Assembly: GCA_930367215.1 (NCBI GenBank)
Contig: OV884059.1
Span: 241,055,803-241,119,802 of the forward strand
Length of the DNA: 64,000 bases
Source: Pollenia angustigena
Taxonomy: Eukaryota > Arthropoda > Insecta > Diptera > Polleniidae
Direction: 5' to 3'
Shown here: one piece after another, positions 1 through 10,390 of the stretch
Numbering within the stretch: the first letter of the stretch is position 1
How the letters are laid out: each line of letters opens with the position of its first letter
Made by a program: the position numbers and the translations under genes
The notes under the pieces: generated by a model
Told to the model about the DNA's origin: nothing
The model's input: only the letters and a program-made list of their open reading frames with translations
Database searches by the model: none

Positions 1-777
1 CACGTGTTTGGACTGGTCCTACTATTTGCAGGGGTATAATAAAAGTTTCATGCTGGCGCGCTTATAAGTATGACAGTGTATTTTTCAACCTTCATTAATA
101 AAGTTAATATATTACATCTTAATAATGACTAACTTTTCGAAACTTAATTGTACACTAAAAACATTTAAGTTTTAAAAGTCATTAACACATTAACATACGA
201 ATTATCGTCGGCACCTTAAAACTCTTGGAGGTGTCATTTTGAACACACACAAAAACAAAAACCACTGCAAACCCATTTTAAGTAATAAAATACTGGCAGC
301 TAAGGAAATGTAAAACAAAAGAAACTAATTGAAGCAGAATCGGAACAAAATGTATTAACAAAGTGACCTCAGTACTACAACAATGAAACAATAAAAAAAA
401 ACAACAGGCATTTTGTTGCTAGATTTGAGACGGCAAATGTCGAAATGCTATATTAAAAAAAGTAAATGAACAAAAAAAATTACGACAAACGTCACACACG
501 AAGAAACTCACTGCAAACAGCTGCGCTTGTGGGGTCACTTTATTAGTACATTCTGGGCCGGAAATTTTGAACGGAAAACACAAAATTAAATTTTATTATT
601 TAAATTATTTATTATTTATTTTGTTGAAAAATATTTCTTAAAATTTAGTATGTATGTATGTATGTTTTCTCAGAAACCTCTTCATAACTTTTATTAAAAT
701 TTGTTTTGAAGAATGGAATTTTTATGATAATGCTTAATTGAATATATTTCTTTTGATTAAAAAGATTTGTTTATTCG
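1..777. other. AT-rich non-coding sequence
   Basis: No coding region recognised. A short TATG microsatellite lies at about 648-664. The stretch at about 360-440, with an ACAACAGGCATTTTGTT motif, resembles sequence at about 11370-11395 and so is probably an interspersed repeat fragment. Confidence 0.5.
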
Positions 778-885
778 TGCTGAATTCCCAATTTTTATTC
801 TTGATAAAAACACTGAAATTTATTGTTGATGGGATAAGCTATTCCTATGCGCATTTCACTGTTTGCTTAGGCCAGATCGTTTAAA
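778..885 (+). repeat. Interspersed repeat R with hammerhead-like core, copy 1
   Basis: This copy reads GAATTCCCAATTTTTATTC, then a TGATAAAAACACTGAAATTT segment, then GCGCATTTCACTG...GCCAGATCGT. Near-identical segments occur at about 21788-21900, 28550-28700, 29015-29104, 29215-29345, 29400-29495, 31220-31350 and 35150-35280, in both orientations. This copy is truncated before the TCAGGAAAC segment seen in others. The class is unknown; on the opposite strand better copies read CTGATGA, a short stem, then GAAA. Confidence 0.6.
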
Positions 886-1137
886 TTAAATTAAAATTTT
901 GTTTTCCCAAAAATTACTTTGATTATATTTATTTTGTTTTCAGAAATTGTTTATTTTAAAACAAATTGAATTATTTTTATACAAAAATTTTTAGAAAACG
1001 TTTTATTTTAAAAACTTTATTTTATTTCAGTGTTTCAAAATTATACATAATTATAAAATAAAACTTGTTCGAAAATCGCATCGAGCATCAAAACAATAAT
1101 ATTTAGTTGTACACATACCATAAGTGTGTCACTTATA

Positions 1138-2710
1138 GGGTGTTCAATTAATCGGCTTTTATTTTTGTTCGATTAAACGATTGATCGTTATTTGGCATTT
1201 TTAACTTATGCGATTAAACGAATAAAATTTTAAGATTATTCGATTTATCGCATAATTTTTAATCCAGAAATTTTACAAATTACTATGATTTTTTCGATAA
1301 TTTTAGAAAAAATTTGTACTTGAGTAAATAAAATTTTTTTTTAAATAAAACTTGTCAATGTAGCTCCAAATTGTTGCTTCACTTTCGGCCACTTAGATTT
1401 TAAAATAGTCGATATAAATTTGGACTTTTTTAAACTTTCCTCAAGAGAATCTATCGAAGTATCTTGTTTAAAATATTAATTCATTGAATCACTTGTAGCC
1501 AGCCCCCTTTGATTTTGTTGGTGTAGCATCTTTTTCAAGTACTATGTTAAAGTCACTGTGCACGTAGAGAAAAAACATGTTTAAATATGGCCACCTCCAA
1601 CAAAACTATTTTTAAAGAAAATTTTAAACATACTATGTTTAATTTAACCATATGGTTTTCACTGACAACCATATTATGGTTAAAATAGTCGGCCATCAAC
1701 AAACCACAATCATATAATGGTTGCCTCTAAACATTTTATGTTTATATATGACAATAATTTGTTTTCAAAATAACTATAGTATTTTCTCCTTTTCTAAGAG
1801 AAACATGCTGTGGTTGAAAACCAACCATGCTTTTAAAAGTGTTAAACATATTTTAGTTATTATTAACCATAACATGTCGGATGCAACCAAATTATGGTTG
1901 TGGCTTCTTGATGGACGACTAATTTAACCATAATATGGTTGTCAGTGAAAACCATATAGTTAAATTTAACATAATATGTTTAAAATTTTCTTTACAAATA
2001 GTTTTGTTGGAGATGACCATATTTAAACATGGTTTTTCTCTGGGTGGGTTAGTGGCAAATTAGTGAAGTTGTTGAAGAACATTTACGTTAATACATTTTT
2101 GCAATATTGTTTCATTAAGCATTATTAGATTTATCCTTCGTACAATATTTTTAAACCAAACTCATTCTAAAGACAGAAACGCATGAACTATTTTGTTAAA
2201 AAATACGGGCGCGTTTTAGAATTCGAAATGAAGTGGATTTAAAATGGAGCAAATTTAAAAAACCACACTGTAATGAAAGTTCATAAATATATTCCATTTT
2301 ATCTAATTCCTTCTTTAAGTTTCTATTATTTTTGCAAGAACAACACTTTAAACCACTTTAAAATAATTGAATTTAAATTATCGTTCGATTTCACCCAGAA
2401 AATTAATATAAATCTTTTAGTTAACACACCTTTGTCGTTTTTTCTTTCATGAAATGAATTATTAAATTGTGTTGAAAACCCTTATCAAGAATATAAGCTA
2501 AATTACTCAGTAAACATGACTTTTTTTAATTCCAACGGACACATACATTTGGTTTGATTATCCGACTTAAAACTTTAAAAAAATTTTACATTTAACAGAA
2601 ATACTTTATATTATTATCTTTCGATTAATCGGTATAAATTGTTCGACTAATCCTATAATCGAAACTAAATTGCCCGATTAATCGAACAAAAATGATTTAT
2701 CTGAACACCC
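1138..2710. mobile_element. Inverted-repeat DNA element with GGGTGTTC ends
   Basis: The left end GGGTGTTCAATTAATCGG and the right end, read on the other strand as GGGTGTTCAGATAAATC, are inverted repeats. Both continue into matching TTTTTGTTCGATTAA blocks. TA dinucleotides flank both ends (1136-1137 and 2711-2712), which would fit a Tc1/mariner-like TA target, although the arms are degenerate. A related single end lies at about 56579-56720. The interior holds a second hairpin element and no transposase I can recognise. Confidence 0.6.
1564..2043. mobile_element. Hairpin MITE nested in the preceding element
   Basis: The left arm (GTAGAGAAAAAACATG, ACCATATTATGGTTAAA) is repeated in inverted order in the right arm, ending CATGGTTTTTCTCTG. 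Nearly the whole 480 bp folds back on itself. Partial relatives sharing the CCAACAAAACTATTTT and GACAACCA...ATTATGG motifs lie at about 8690-8830 and 23631-23805. The apparent 68-residue frame at 1721-1927 lies within this hairpin and is not regarded as a gene. Confidence 0.7.
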
Positions 2711-3381
2711 TAGTCACTATAAAATAGTATATAAAACCATAGTATTTACTACCATGGTATGTGTATCCAGTGCCTGGCAGGGGTGTTACACATACAATAG
2801 TAAATATCGTATAGTGTGCGTTTCTTACCACTGATTTATAGCTAAATCGCATTTAGCATGAAATGAATTTTTGGTTTTCATGTTTTGTCGTAATTTATTG
2901 CAATAGAATATGCATTTGAGTAAATAAAACGAATTTGTGTGTTATAACGCTAAATACCTACTAATAATATCGTTTACCATTTACATGTTCAATTCTTGTT
3001 ATGAAATTGTTAAGGGCATAATAATTAGAAACTGGGAATTATTTCCTTCCGAAGGTTACTTTATATTATATTCAACATTTTTCATTTTTCGAATTTATTC
3101 TATGAGCTAAATTTCAGTTATTTATTTTATAAAGCTTTTTTGTAATAGTTCTATTCCCTCAATTTTTCAGAAATGAAAAATGTTGGGCATAATAATTTTT
3201 AAAATTCAGAGAATTCTGAAAAAAATACTTACTACACTATGCTGGAATTGGAAACTTTATTTTTGTAACAACCGGGTCACCGGGCATGTACAAATAATTA
3301 ATGTAGGTTAGTTCTTGTTTTAAAGATAACTAAGATTGAAAGTTATGGTCAAATGAGGCTTTATTAACTTTAATATTGATT
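2711..3381. other. AT-rich non-coding sequence
   Basis: No gene is seen. A small palindrome around ACTACCATGGTATGTG lies at about 2738-2812. A short inverted pair, AACATTTTTCATTTTTC and its complement, lies at about 3079 and 3170. Confidence 0.5.
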
Positions 3382-3487
3382 TAAAGGGTGGTCCAACCAA
3401 AAGGCAAGATGTTAATTGTAAATAAAACAAAAAGTTTTCAGAGAATTATCTTATTATTTTTTATTAGTGTAGAAGGATCTATGAAAA

Positions 3488-3611
3488 TTAGGTGTGAAAC
3501 AAAATTTTGGGCAAATGCTCGCCACGGCTTCGGTGGCATGTCTCTATCCGATGGTACATATTTTCAATGACTCTGAGATAAAATCAGGGTTCAATGTCGT
3601 AATGAGCCAAA
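3488..3611 (-). pseudogene. Mariner transposase, C-terminal fragment
   Basis: Read on the minus strand this encodes the final part of a mariner transposase, including VIENMYHRIETCHRSRGEHL and ending ILFHT before a TAA stop at 3488-3490. That tail (a VIEN block, a C-x-R-x-R-G block, then ILFHT) is characteristic of insect mariners of the QQDGATCHT type. One in-frame stop interrupts it upstream. Codons continue in frame across the 3612-5253 insertion into the fragment at 5254-5708: rejoining the borders gives DEIGAIL followed by AHYDIEP. This shows the insertion entered an existing transposase gene. It is non-functional: split, with an internal stop and lacking its N-terminus. Confidence 0.8.
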
Positions 3612-3848
3612 TTATTTCTGTGGCATTTTGACAAAACAGCTTAAGTCGAGATAAGATAGCAAAAAAGCTTTTAAAAAATACTTGGAAAAAAAATAATTTT
3701 TATCAAACAATAAAATAAAACAAAATTTAAGAAAAATTTCGTTTATAGTAAAAAAATTTTTAAAACGTCAACAAAAATGTGTTTTGAATGAAAATTCGTA
3801 TGATTAGCAACATTTTTTTTCAACTTTTTATACCCTCCACCACAATTA

Positions 3849-4122
3849 GGCCCTAAATTTGTAAAACGCAAACGCAACGCCAAAAATTATATTGAAAGCA
3901 AAAACAAAATCGAAAATATTTCATAATTTTGTTGTTGTTTTCTATAGAAATTTATTTTGAATTTTTATATTTTAAACGCTGCATATCTTGTGGCGTTGAT
4001 AATTTTAAAACGCAATTAGTTTTTCTGTAGAAAGCAACAACAAAATTTTGACAAATTTTAAACATTGTTTTTGCTTTCAATGTTATTTTTGTCATTGCGT
4101 TGCGTTTTACAAATTTAGGGCC
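3849..4122. mobile_element. PIF/Harbinger-like MITE, 274 bp, TTA target duplication
   Basis: Terminal inverted repeats GGCCCTAAATTTGTAAAACG and the complement CGTTTTACAAATTTAGGGCC bound 274 bp. TTA flanks both sides (3846-3848 and 4123-4125). A 3-bp TTA/TAA duplication is the PIF/Harbinger signature. The site lies in the loop of the host hairpin formed by TATACCCTCC and GAGGGTATA, so the insertion disrupted the terminal stem-loop of the HINE-like element. Confidence 0.75.
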
Positions 4123-4507
4123 TTAGTTGTGAAGAGGGTATATTAAGTTTGTCATTCCGTGTAAAACTTTTTTATTATTCATCTCAGACCCCACAAAGTA
4201 TATATATTCTGGGTCCTTGAGTAATTCTAAGTCGATTTAGCCATGTCCGTCTGTCTGTCCGTCTGTCCGTCTGTTGAAAACACGCTCACTTTCGAATAAC
4301 TCAAAAGAAATGAACAAACTTGGTGCCAAATTGCTTGTAGCTATCCTAAGCAGTTTGGGATTGAAATCCAGCAAAATCGGTTCGGCAGGAACAGAGCTAT
4401 GAATCAAAATGTGGAACCACAACCTAAAAAAATTGATAATTTTGTTACAAAAAATAACATAAATGCTGGAACAAGGCACGGAATGAGATAAGATTTTGCG
4501 AAAGTTT

Positions 4508-5150
4508 GTTTTATTTGACTGGCAATCACGCTGTTAAATTTCGCGAGGATCCGTCTATAATTTACCCTAAGCCCCATATAAACAATACTCCCGGAAAACA
4601 GTTTAGTACGCCTAAAACCGTAAAAAATAACGCTAGCGTAACACAATTTGGTACGTCACAGTTTTTAAGGACTAGAAATAACACTGTGAAATTGTTTTAT
4701 TTGACTGGCAATCACGCTGTTAAATTTCGCGAGGATCCGTCTATAATTTACCCTAAGCCCCATATAAACAATACTCCCGGAAAACAGTTTAGTACGCCTA
4801 AAACCGTAAAAAATAACGCTAGCGTAACAAAATTTGGTACGTCACAGTTTTTAAGGACTAGAAATAACACTGTGAAATTTCGTGACGATCGGTCCATAAT
4901 TTACCTTAGGCCCCATGTAAACTCACTACCGGAAAACAGTTTAGCACGCCTTAAACCGTAAAAAATAGTGCAATCATAACAAATTTTGGCTCGTCACAGT
5001 TTTATAGGACTATAAATGATACTGTTAAATTTCGTGAAGATCAGTTCATAATTTACTCTAGGCCCCATATAAAGCCTACTACCGGAAAACAGTTTAGTCG
5101 CCTAAAACCATAATTAATAACAAACCGTCACAGTTAAATATAATAATCAC
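4508..5150. repeat. Minisatellite, 186-bp unit, HINE-associated
   Basis: Two head-to-tail copies of a 186-bp unit begin at about 4508 and 4694 and appear almost identical; one clear difference is ACACAATTT versus AACAAAATTT. Two more diverged units of about 155 bp follow, starting near 4870 and 5021. These lack the TTATTTGACTGGCAATCACG segment. A 151-residue open frame at 4506-4961 is simply the repeat read through and is not a gene. The near identity of the first two units indicates a recent tandem duplication. Confidence 0.8.
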
Positions 5151-5253
5151 ATCATACAGATATTACTCCTTAAACATTCGAACTGTCGGTGGAGGGTATC
5201 AAAGATTCGAATATAGCACTCTAACTTGTTTAATTTGACTTAAGATGTTTTGT

Positions 5254-5708
5254 CAAAATGGCACCGATTTCATCATTTAGCATTTGAATTATTTTTGGCT
5301 TATTGACGTACACTTTTAACTGTATCAAATCCCATGAGCGTGACGGCCAATTGATATCGCCACGACCTGCGATAACACGGCCATTGAATTTCTCCACAAA
5401 AGAGCCATAGTTTCGTTGGCTGTGTATCAAGTGGCACCAATCACTTGATACCACATATCGCTCAGGTCCATATCCTAATTTCTGGCCACAAGAAGTCCGT
5501 TATCATCTTGCGATAGCGAACACTATTCACCGTAACTGCTTGGCCGAACTTAATTTCGAAGAAGTAAGGCCCAATGACGCCGCCAGCCCATAAACCACAC
5601 CAAAGAGTCAATGCTTGTGGATGCGTCGGCTTTTTCCCAAATGCGGCAATTCTACTTGTTAACGAATCCACTGAGGTAAAAGTGTGCCTCATTAAGTGCA
5701 AGAAATGC
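5254..5708 (-). pseudogene. Mariner transposase, central catalytic fragment
   Basis: The minus strand encodes recognisable mariner blocks in order: LMRHTFTSVDS (relic of the first-aspartate region, normally SDEAHFHLSG), LTLWCGLWAGGVIGPYFFE, AVTVNSVRYRKMITDFLWPE, then, after deletions and a frame change, KFNGRVIAGRGDINWPSRSW and MLNDEIGAIL. The QQDGATCHTA catalytic segment is damaged and the third-aspartate block (normally SCDLTPLDFF) is degraded to SWDLIQLK. The copy is therefore inactive. The paralogue at 36018-36681 keeps these blocks better. Confidence 0.85.
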
Positions 5709-5730
5709 ATTACGTTGGACCACCCTTTAT

Positions 5731-5876
5731 ATTTTTTTTTAAACTTCCCTAAGCTAATTACCCGAAGCTCTAAGCTTGTCTGCAGGAAAGAAACCAGAGT
5801 CTCTGGCGGGAATCGAACCCGCAACCCCGTCGCTGATAAACTAGCTCACTACCAGCTCGCCTACCGAGGCCCTCCT
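5731..5876 (-). mobile_element. tRNA-derived SINE, copy 1
   Basis: On the minus strand the head (5803-5872) contains TAGGCGAGCTGG, matching a Pol III A box, and GCGGGTTCGATTCCCGC, a B box within a perfect T-arm stem. A body of about 65 bp follows, ending in an A-rich tail (5731-5741) that abuts the mariner terminus. A second copy at 15643-15811 shares the head but has a different tail. No intact mature tRNA acceptor stem is visible, so it is a SINE rather than a functional tRNA gene. Confidence 0.75.
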
Positions 5877-7700
5877 CGACGGAAGATCATATTATTGATG
5901 AACATTCCATTCCGTCTTACGATTTAGAAAAGGAAAACAAATCATGACACATTTTTCTAGTCAATTTAAATATGAAACGAAAAAGTTTATTCCATTTACA
6001 AAGTTTCCAATTGTACTATAAAAACATTTTATTGTTAAAAAAATTCTTCAATAACTTTACATAATATTCACACGAAAATTCGAATAAAAATGATGTTTCG
6101 TACCGATATTTTTACCTGAAGTCTTAAATTTGTTGTTAAATCGTTTGAAAATATGAAATCAAAAAAAAATAAAAAAAATTTTCTCTTGCGGTATTTTACA
6201 TTTTAGATAAAAGTTGAATTTATTAAACAGGCAGAAATCTGGAAAAGTTTAATTGACATTATTTAATAAAATTAATAAATTAAAATCCTTTTGAAAGGTT
6301 AAATCAAATGGCAAAATAAAATATGCATAAATAATGTATATAGTAATTAACACATAACTAATACTACAAGCGTTTAATGAATGCATGTCCACACAACTTG
6401 GAGAAATTTTCTAATCAACAGTTCTATTAAAATCAAAGGCCTCAGGCGTAGATTAGAATGAAACATTTACAATTTTTACATTCGTAAAACTGCCACAAAT
6501 GAACAAGTGTGCTGAGCAGTGACTGACTAAAAAAAAAAAATTAACAAAATAATAATAGAACAACAAATTCTTTCGGCACATATTAAATTTTCAAAAGAGA
6601 AACTCATGAACAAGACAAAACTTGAAGCATAAAAGTAACTACTTAAGTGCCGCTTAGTGGGTACTTGAAGTGGCCAGAATAATTTAGTTCCCAAAAAGTC
6701 AGAAGGGTAAATTTATCTAATTTAGTCAAGGTCGCCAGTGCAATTTATACCAAGACTGAAGGAAAAATCTTTATTTTAATTAACTCTGGTGGAATAAAAT
6801 ATTTTGGCAAAATGTGTACAAAAAAAAAATGTACAAAAGATAAGAATTTTTTCTGTAGTGTTCAAGACAAGAAACTTTAATTAAAATTTTTTTTTTTTAT
6901 GACTATAAGATTTTCAAGATGTTGCAAGAAGTAAAATAATTAGATAAAAAGCTGTAAGCGCAATTGTCTGTTGACTCACGATCACGTACACTTAAAATTG
7001 AAAGAAATGCAATCACTAACTGTCACATCTGTGGTGGTATTGACATTTTTGTATCTTTCAATTTGACTTAATCTTAAAAGTGCATGAGAAATTGTGACTA
7101 AATTTAACCACTTTTGCAATTGTTATTCTTAATGCACATGTATTTCCTTACAAATGATTAACGTCATTTGTCTGCTGTCTAATGATTCGACCTGAAAAAA
7201 TATGTCCTAATATCAACAAGACTTTAAGCTATAATTACTACAGTGTTCCTCATCATTAGCTATGACAATTGCCTCTGGTCTAAGAATAGATGGAATAACA
7301 GTTTCTAGTCGCTTTTTTCCAAATTCTTTCTATTCCCCGTCCTAAAGTTCTAAAGCAATTAAAATTTCAAGCCGCCTTAACAGAAACAAACTGTCAAATA
7401 TGTTTTTTCCAATGATTTTCCAAGGTTTTTGGGTTTTGCGTTTTATTTGGATCTTGAACGAGTAGTGTCTATCCTAATTTAGCATCCTCAATCTTTTGTG
7501 GGCATTTCTTTGTTAAAACCATGCGTTGAGAACTTTATTATACTGTCAACACAAATAATTATTAAAAAATATTCGTTCCTTTAAGGGGTTAGAGCCTCTC
7601 AAAGTAAGATATACTTTATTAAAGTTGCTAGTATAGTCATTTAATGTTAGTGTACTTTTTAATTTGATGTAGTATTGCGATTTTCCTAAGATCGCATTTT
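5877..7700. other. AT-rich non-coding sequence
   Basis: About 1.8 kb without recognisable genes, terminal repeats or coding relics. Poly-A and poly-T runs are common. Confidence 0.5.
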
Positions 7701-8159
7701 ATGTACTTAGGATTTCAGATATATTTTAAAATTTGATTTAGAGTTTTTCTTTTTCTGGATTTTTCATTCCTCAGAAAGCGGGATTTATTTTTCAATTTCC
7801 CGGCAGGCTGTAGGAAATATCGCCCAAAGAAAAATGGTCCAAAAAAATAAATGAAAAATCGCCCAAAAAAATTCCATGTAAAATTGGGCCTGAATTCATA
7901 TGAAAAGTGACCCAAAATTGTTGGGCTATTTTTCGTTACAATTGGCTGATTTTTCGTTTTTTAAATTTGATGATTTTTCATTATGAAAAATCACCGAAAA
8001 ATTTTATATGAAAAATAGCCCATTTTTCGGGAATACTATTTGTCTAAATCATTCATTATTACTATACGACGAATTCCTAAATGTTATTTAGAAAAATAAC
8101 GGGACATATTGCAAAAAGGTGGCATGTCATAACGTCCAGTGACATAGTGTCCGTGGACA

Positions 8160-8665
8160 AACTCGAAAGCATAGCTTACAAACTCGAAGGCATAGCCGGC
8201 CTCTTTGATAAAAAAAGTACCGGCTTCACTAACTAAAGCTTCTCTGCAAAGCCGGCCTTTGGCCGGGTGCAAGGATTTTCTCCTCTATGGTATAACAAAA
8301 ACCGGCTTCGCTAACTAAAGCTTCTCTGCCCAGCCGGCTTTCGGCCAGGCGCAATGATTTTCTCCTCTATGGTATAACAAATACTGGCTTCGATAACTAA
8401 AGCTTATCTGCGAAGTCGGCCTTCGTTCGGAAACAAGGCAGATCTTAGAAGCTTTACTTAGCGAAACCGGTACTTGTTATACCATAAAGGAGAAAATCCT
8501 TGCGCCCGGCCAAAGGCCGGCTATGCAGAGAAGCTTTAGTTAGCGAAGCCGGTTTTTGTTATACCATAGAGTAGAAAATCCTTGCGCCCGGCCGAAGGCC
8601 GGCTATGCCGAAAAGCTTTAGTAAGCGCTGCCGGTATTTATTACAACATAGGGGATATAATCCTC
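8160..8665. repeat. GC-rich 82-bp hairpin units: direct block, linker, inverted block
   Basis: The unit contains GGTATAACAAA, GGCTTCGCTAACTAAAGCTT, CTCTGC and GCCGGCCTT-GGCCGGGCGCAA, then ATTTTCTCC. The CCGGC...GCCGG core can itself form a hairpin. Units run forward to about 8430. A linker (CCTTCGTTCGGAAACAAGG, then AGAAGCTTTACTTAGCG) follows, and further units run in reverse to 8665. The same arrangement recurs at 46055-46400 and 49620-50110. The GC content contrasts sharply with the surroundings. Confidence 0.8.
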
Positions 8666-9221
8666 GCGCCCAAAAGTGTTTTCGTTATAAGAGAAAAAAC
8701 AGCAAAACCATTTTTAAAAAAATGTTGACCATATTATGTTTTATTTAACCAAATCATTGTCACCGACAACCACATTATGGTAAAATAAGTTTCTTTAAAA
8801 ATAGTTTTGTTGGTTGTGACATTTGTAAGTTACTAAATTTATATGAATAATAAACACTGTTTTGCAAAATGGGTAATTTTTAATTTCTTTTTTGGGAAAA
8901 AATTCGTTTTTTCTTTCTGGGTCATTTTTCATTTTCAATTTGGGCTCTTTTTCGTTTCTTTTGGGCAAAATTTCATATTTAACTTTTTGGGTTATTTTTC
9001 ATGTTCTTTTGGGCGATTCTTCATTTGGGCGATTTTTCATTATTTTTTTTGGGCCATTTTTCTTTGGGCGATATTTCCTACAGCCTTCCCGGCATCCCGG
9101 GAACTCCCGCTGAATGCAAGTCCATACAAAATATTATTTAATGTAATTTATTTGAACAAATAAAATTTCCTAAAATCAATTGAATAAATCAAAGTTGTTC
9201 TTATTCGACCTTTCGAAATTT

Positions 9222-9420
9222 AAATAAATAAAAATTAATCAAGTCTAGATGTCGATGTGTGAACAACATAGTTTTAAGTTTTTGCGTTTATAAAAATTCA
9301 CTGAAAAGAAATCCCTGATGATGATCTTCAAAGAAGATCGAAATATTGGAAGCAAATAAAAAAGGAATTTTTATTTACGAAAAAACACTGGCCTCGAGCT
9401 TGATTAATTTTTATTTATTT
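9222..9420. mobile_element. Short inverted-repeat element holding a hammerhead-like motif
   Basis: The segment AAATAAATAAAAATTAATCAAG (9222-9243) is repeated inverted at 9399-9420, bounding about 200 bp. Inside, 9315-9343 reads CTGATGA, then U plus GATCTTC-AAA-GAAGATC, then GAAA. That order matches the catalytic core of a hammerhead ribozyme with a perfect 7-bp stem II. Stem III and the cleavage triplet are not evident, so ribozyme activity is unproven. Confidence 0.5.
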
Positions 9421-10390
9421 CAATTGAATAAGTTTATAAATGCATTCAACTTTTTTATTTGTGTGGCAAAAAGGAAAAACTGATGATTATATTAAATTCG
9501 CAGAAAATTTCCAAAAGCCCCTTTTAAGCTTTAAAAGGTTCACCTATAACACTTAACAAATAGACAAATAGAAGCATCAAAAGATTTCAATGAACTTCCA
9601 GTTTTCTAAGCAATTCCTTCAAAACTTGTAATTCCTTAAAAAAAAAATTTCTTCGAATCGAATAAGCGTTTTCTTTATAAATAGCTTTTGTTATCATCTC
9701 TTACAGAATCTTATACGAAAAATCTTTTATGCAGCTGCTTTGCATATAAAATCATTGAATATATATGAATGATTGTATGTGGATGGTTGTATTGGATGGT
9801 TGGAAGCGTGTACAAAGGTAAAAGATATGTGAATGTTTATGATTATAGATAACTTGCGAATATGTGGAGAGTAATGATAGGGTAACTATAAAATTTATAT
9901 TATTATTAATTTTATTATTTATTCAATGTTACACAAAAACCTTCGCAGAGAAGCTTTAGTTAGCGAAGCCGGAGGAGAAAATCCTTGCGCCCGGCCAAAG
10001 GCCGATTATGCTCTCGAGTTTGTTATTATGTTGTGGACATTATGAAAATCTTCAAAGTGACATAACGTCCACGGACTTTATGACACTGCTCTGATGGACA
10101 TTATGACATTTTAAAAGTGTCATAAAGTCCAAGGACGCTGTGACACTTTTGGACGTTATGACATGCCACCTTTTTGCAATATGTCCCGGTTTTTTTTACA
10201 AATAACATTTAGGAATTCGACGTATAATGATAATGAATGATTTAGACAAACAGTATGTAAGATTTGGACGAAATTTTAAAAATAAAAGATGGCCCGAAAA
10301 AATCGGCTACTTTCATACAATATTTTTGGGTGATTTTTCATAATGAAATTTAAAAAACGAAAAATAACCCAATAAGCAATTGAAAATTTA

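Larger units (their letters stand above)
3829..5231 (+). mobile_element. mini-me/HINE-like element with (GTCY)n tract and 3' end hairpin
   Basis: It starts with TATACCCTCCACCACAA, whose complement GTTGTGAAGAGGGTATA follows the nested MITE, giving a hairpin. Next come TTTGTCATTCCGTGT, AAAGTATATATATTCTGGGT, and a GTCCGTCTGTCTGTCCGTCTG tract at about 4246-4273. The 3' end reads GGAGGGTAT...ATTCGAATATAGCACTCTAACTTG. The same landmarks occur at 12940-13495 and, reversed, at 23806-25516. In Diptera, mini-me/DINE-1 (Helentron-associated) elements carry a TA-rich segment followed by (GTCY)n and a terminal minisatellite. No Rep/helicase coding is present, so it is non-autonomous. Confidence 0.65.
3612..5253 (+). 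mobile_element. Insertion within the mariner: HINE-like element with terminal inverted repeats
   Basis: The mariner frame is continuous if this segment is removed, so it is a discrete insertion. CAAA occurs at both junctions and may be a short duplication. A 26-bp segment at 3621-3646 (TTTTGACAAAACAGCTTAAG core) is repeated inverted at 5238-5263 with two mismatches. Inside lie a mini-me/HINE-like body (3829-5231), a MITE and a minisatellite. The overall class (Helentron-related non-autonomous element) is inferred from the body; the terminal repeats are not typical and may derive from a second event. Confidence 0.6.
3384..5727 (-). mobile_element. Internally deleted mariner element interrupted by a 1.6-kb insertion
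   Basis: The ends are inverted repeats: AAGGGTGGTCCAAC on the left and its complement GTTGGACCACCCTT on the right, each bordered by TA, the standard mariner target duplication. The transposase is read on the minus strand and is split. Its C-terminal end sits beside the left terminus and its middle sits beside the right terminus. The right side is deleted straight into the terminal repeat, so the N-terminal domain is absent. The family matches the element at 35913-36794, whose ends and coding sequence are homologous. Confidence 0.85.
7700..10390. mobile_element. Composite fold-back region
   Basis: Two large inverted-repeat systems are interleaved. In the first, AATATCGCCCAAAGAAAAAT and a GAAAAATCGCCC block at 7799-7870 are repeated inverted at 9029-9093. 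In the second, 7955-8160 is repeated inverted at 10060-10362; examples are ACGGGACATATTGCAAAAA with GGTGGCATGTCATAACGTCC, and GACGAATTCCTAAATG. Between and beside the arms lie GC-rich 82-bp hairpin units (8180-8660), a MITE (9222-9420) and one extra unit (9945-10010). The open frames at 7715-7915, 8843-9163 and 8892-9113 only traverse these repeats. Confidence 0.65.

Noticed and set aside
4246..4273. GTCCGTCTG tract considered as an independent microsatellite
   Set aside because: The same tract with the same flanks recurs at 13050, 23940 and 25365, so it is an internal part of mini-me/HINE-like elements.
4506..4961. 151-residue open frame
   Set aside because: It is the 186-bp minisatellite read through; the peptide repeats because the DNA does.
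5803..5872. Possible functional tRNA gene
   Set aside because: A and B boxes are present, but there is no convincing acceptor stem, and a body with an A tail follows; it is a SINE head.
8843..9163. 106-residue phenylalanine-rich open frame
   Set aside because: It lies in the GGGCGATTTTTC repeat arm of the fold-back region and its composition follows the repeat.
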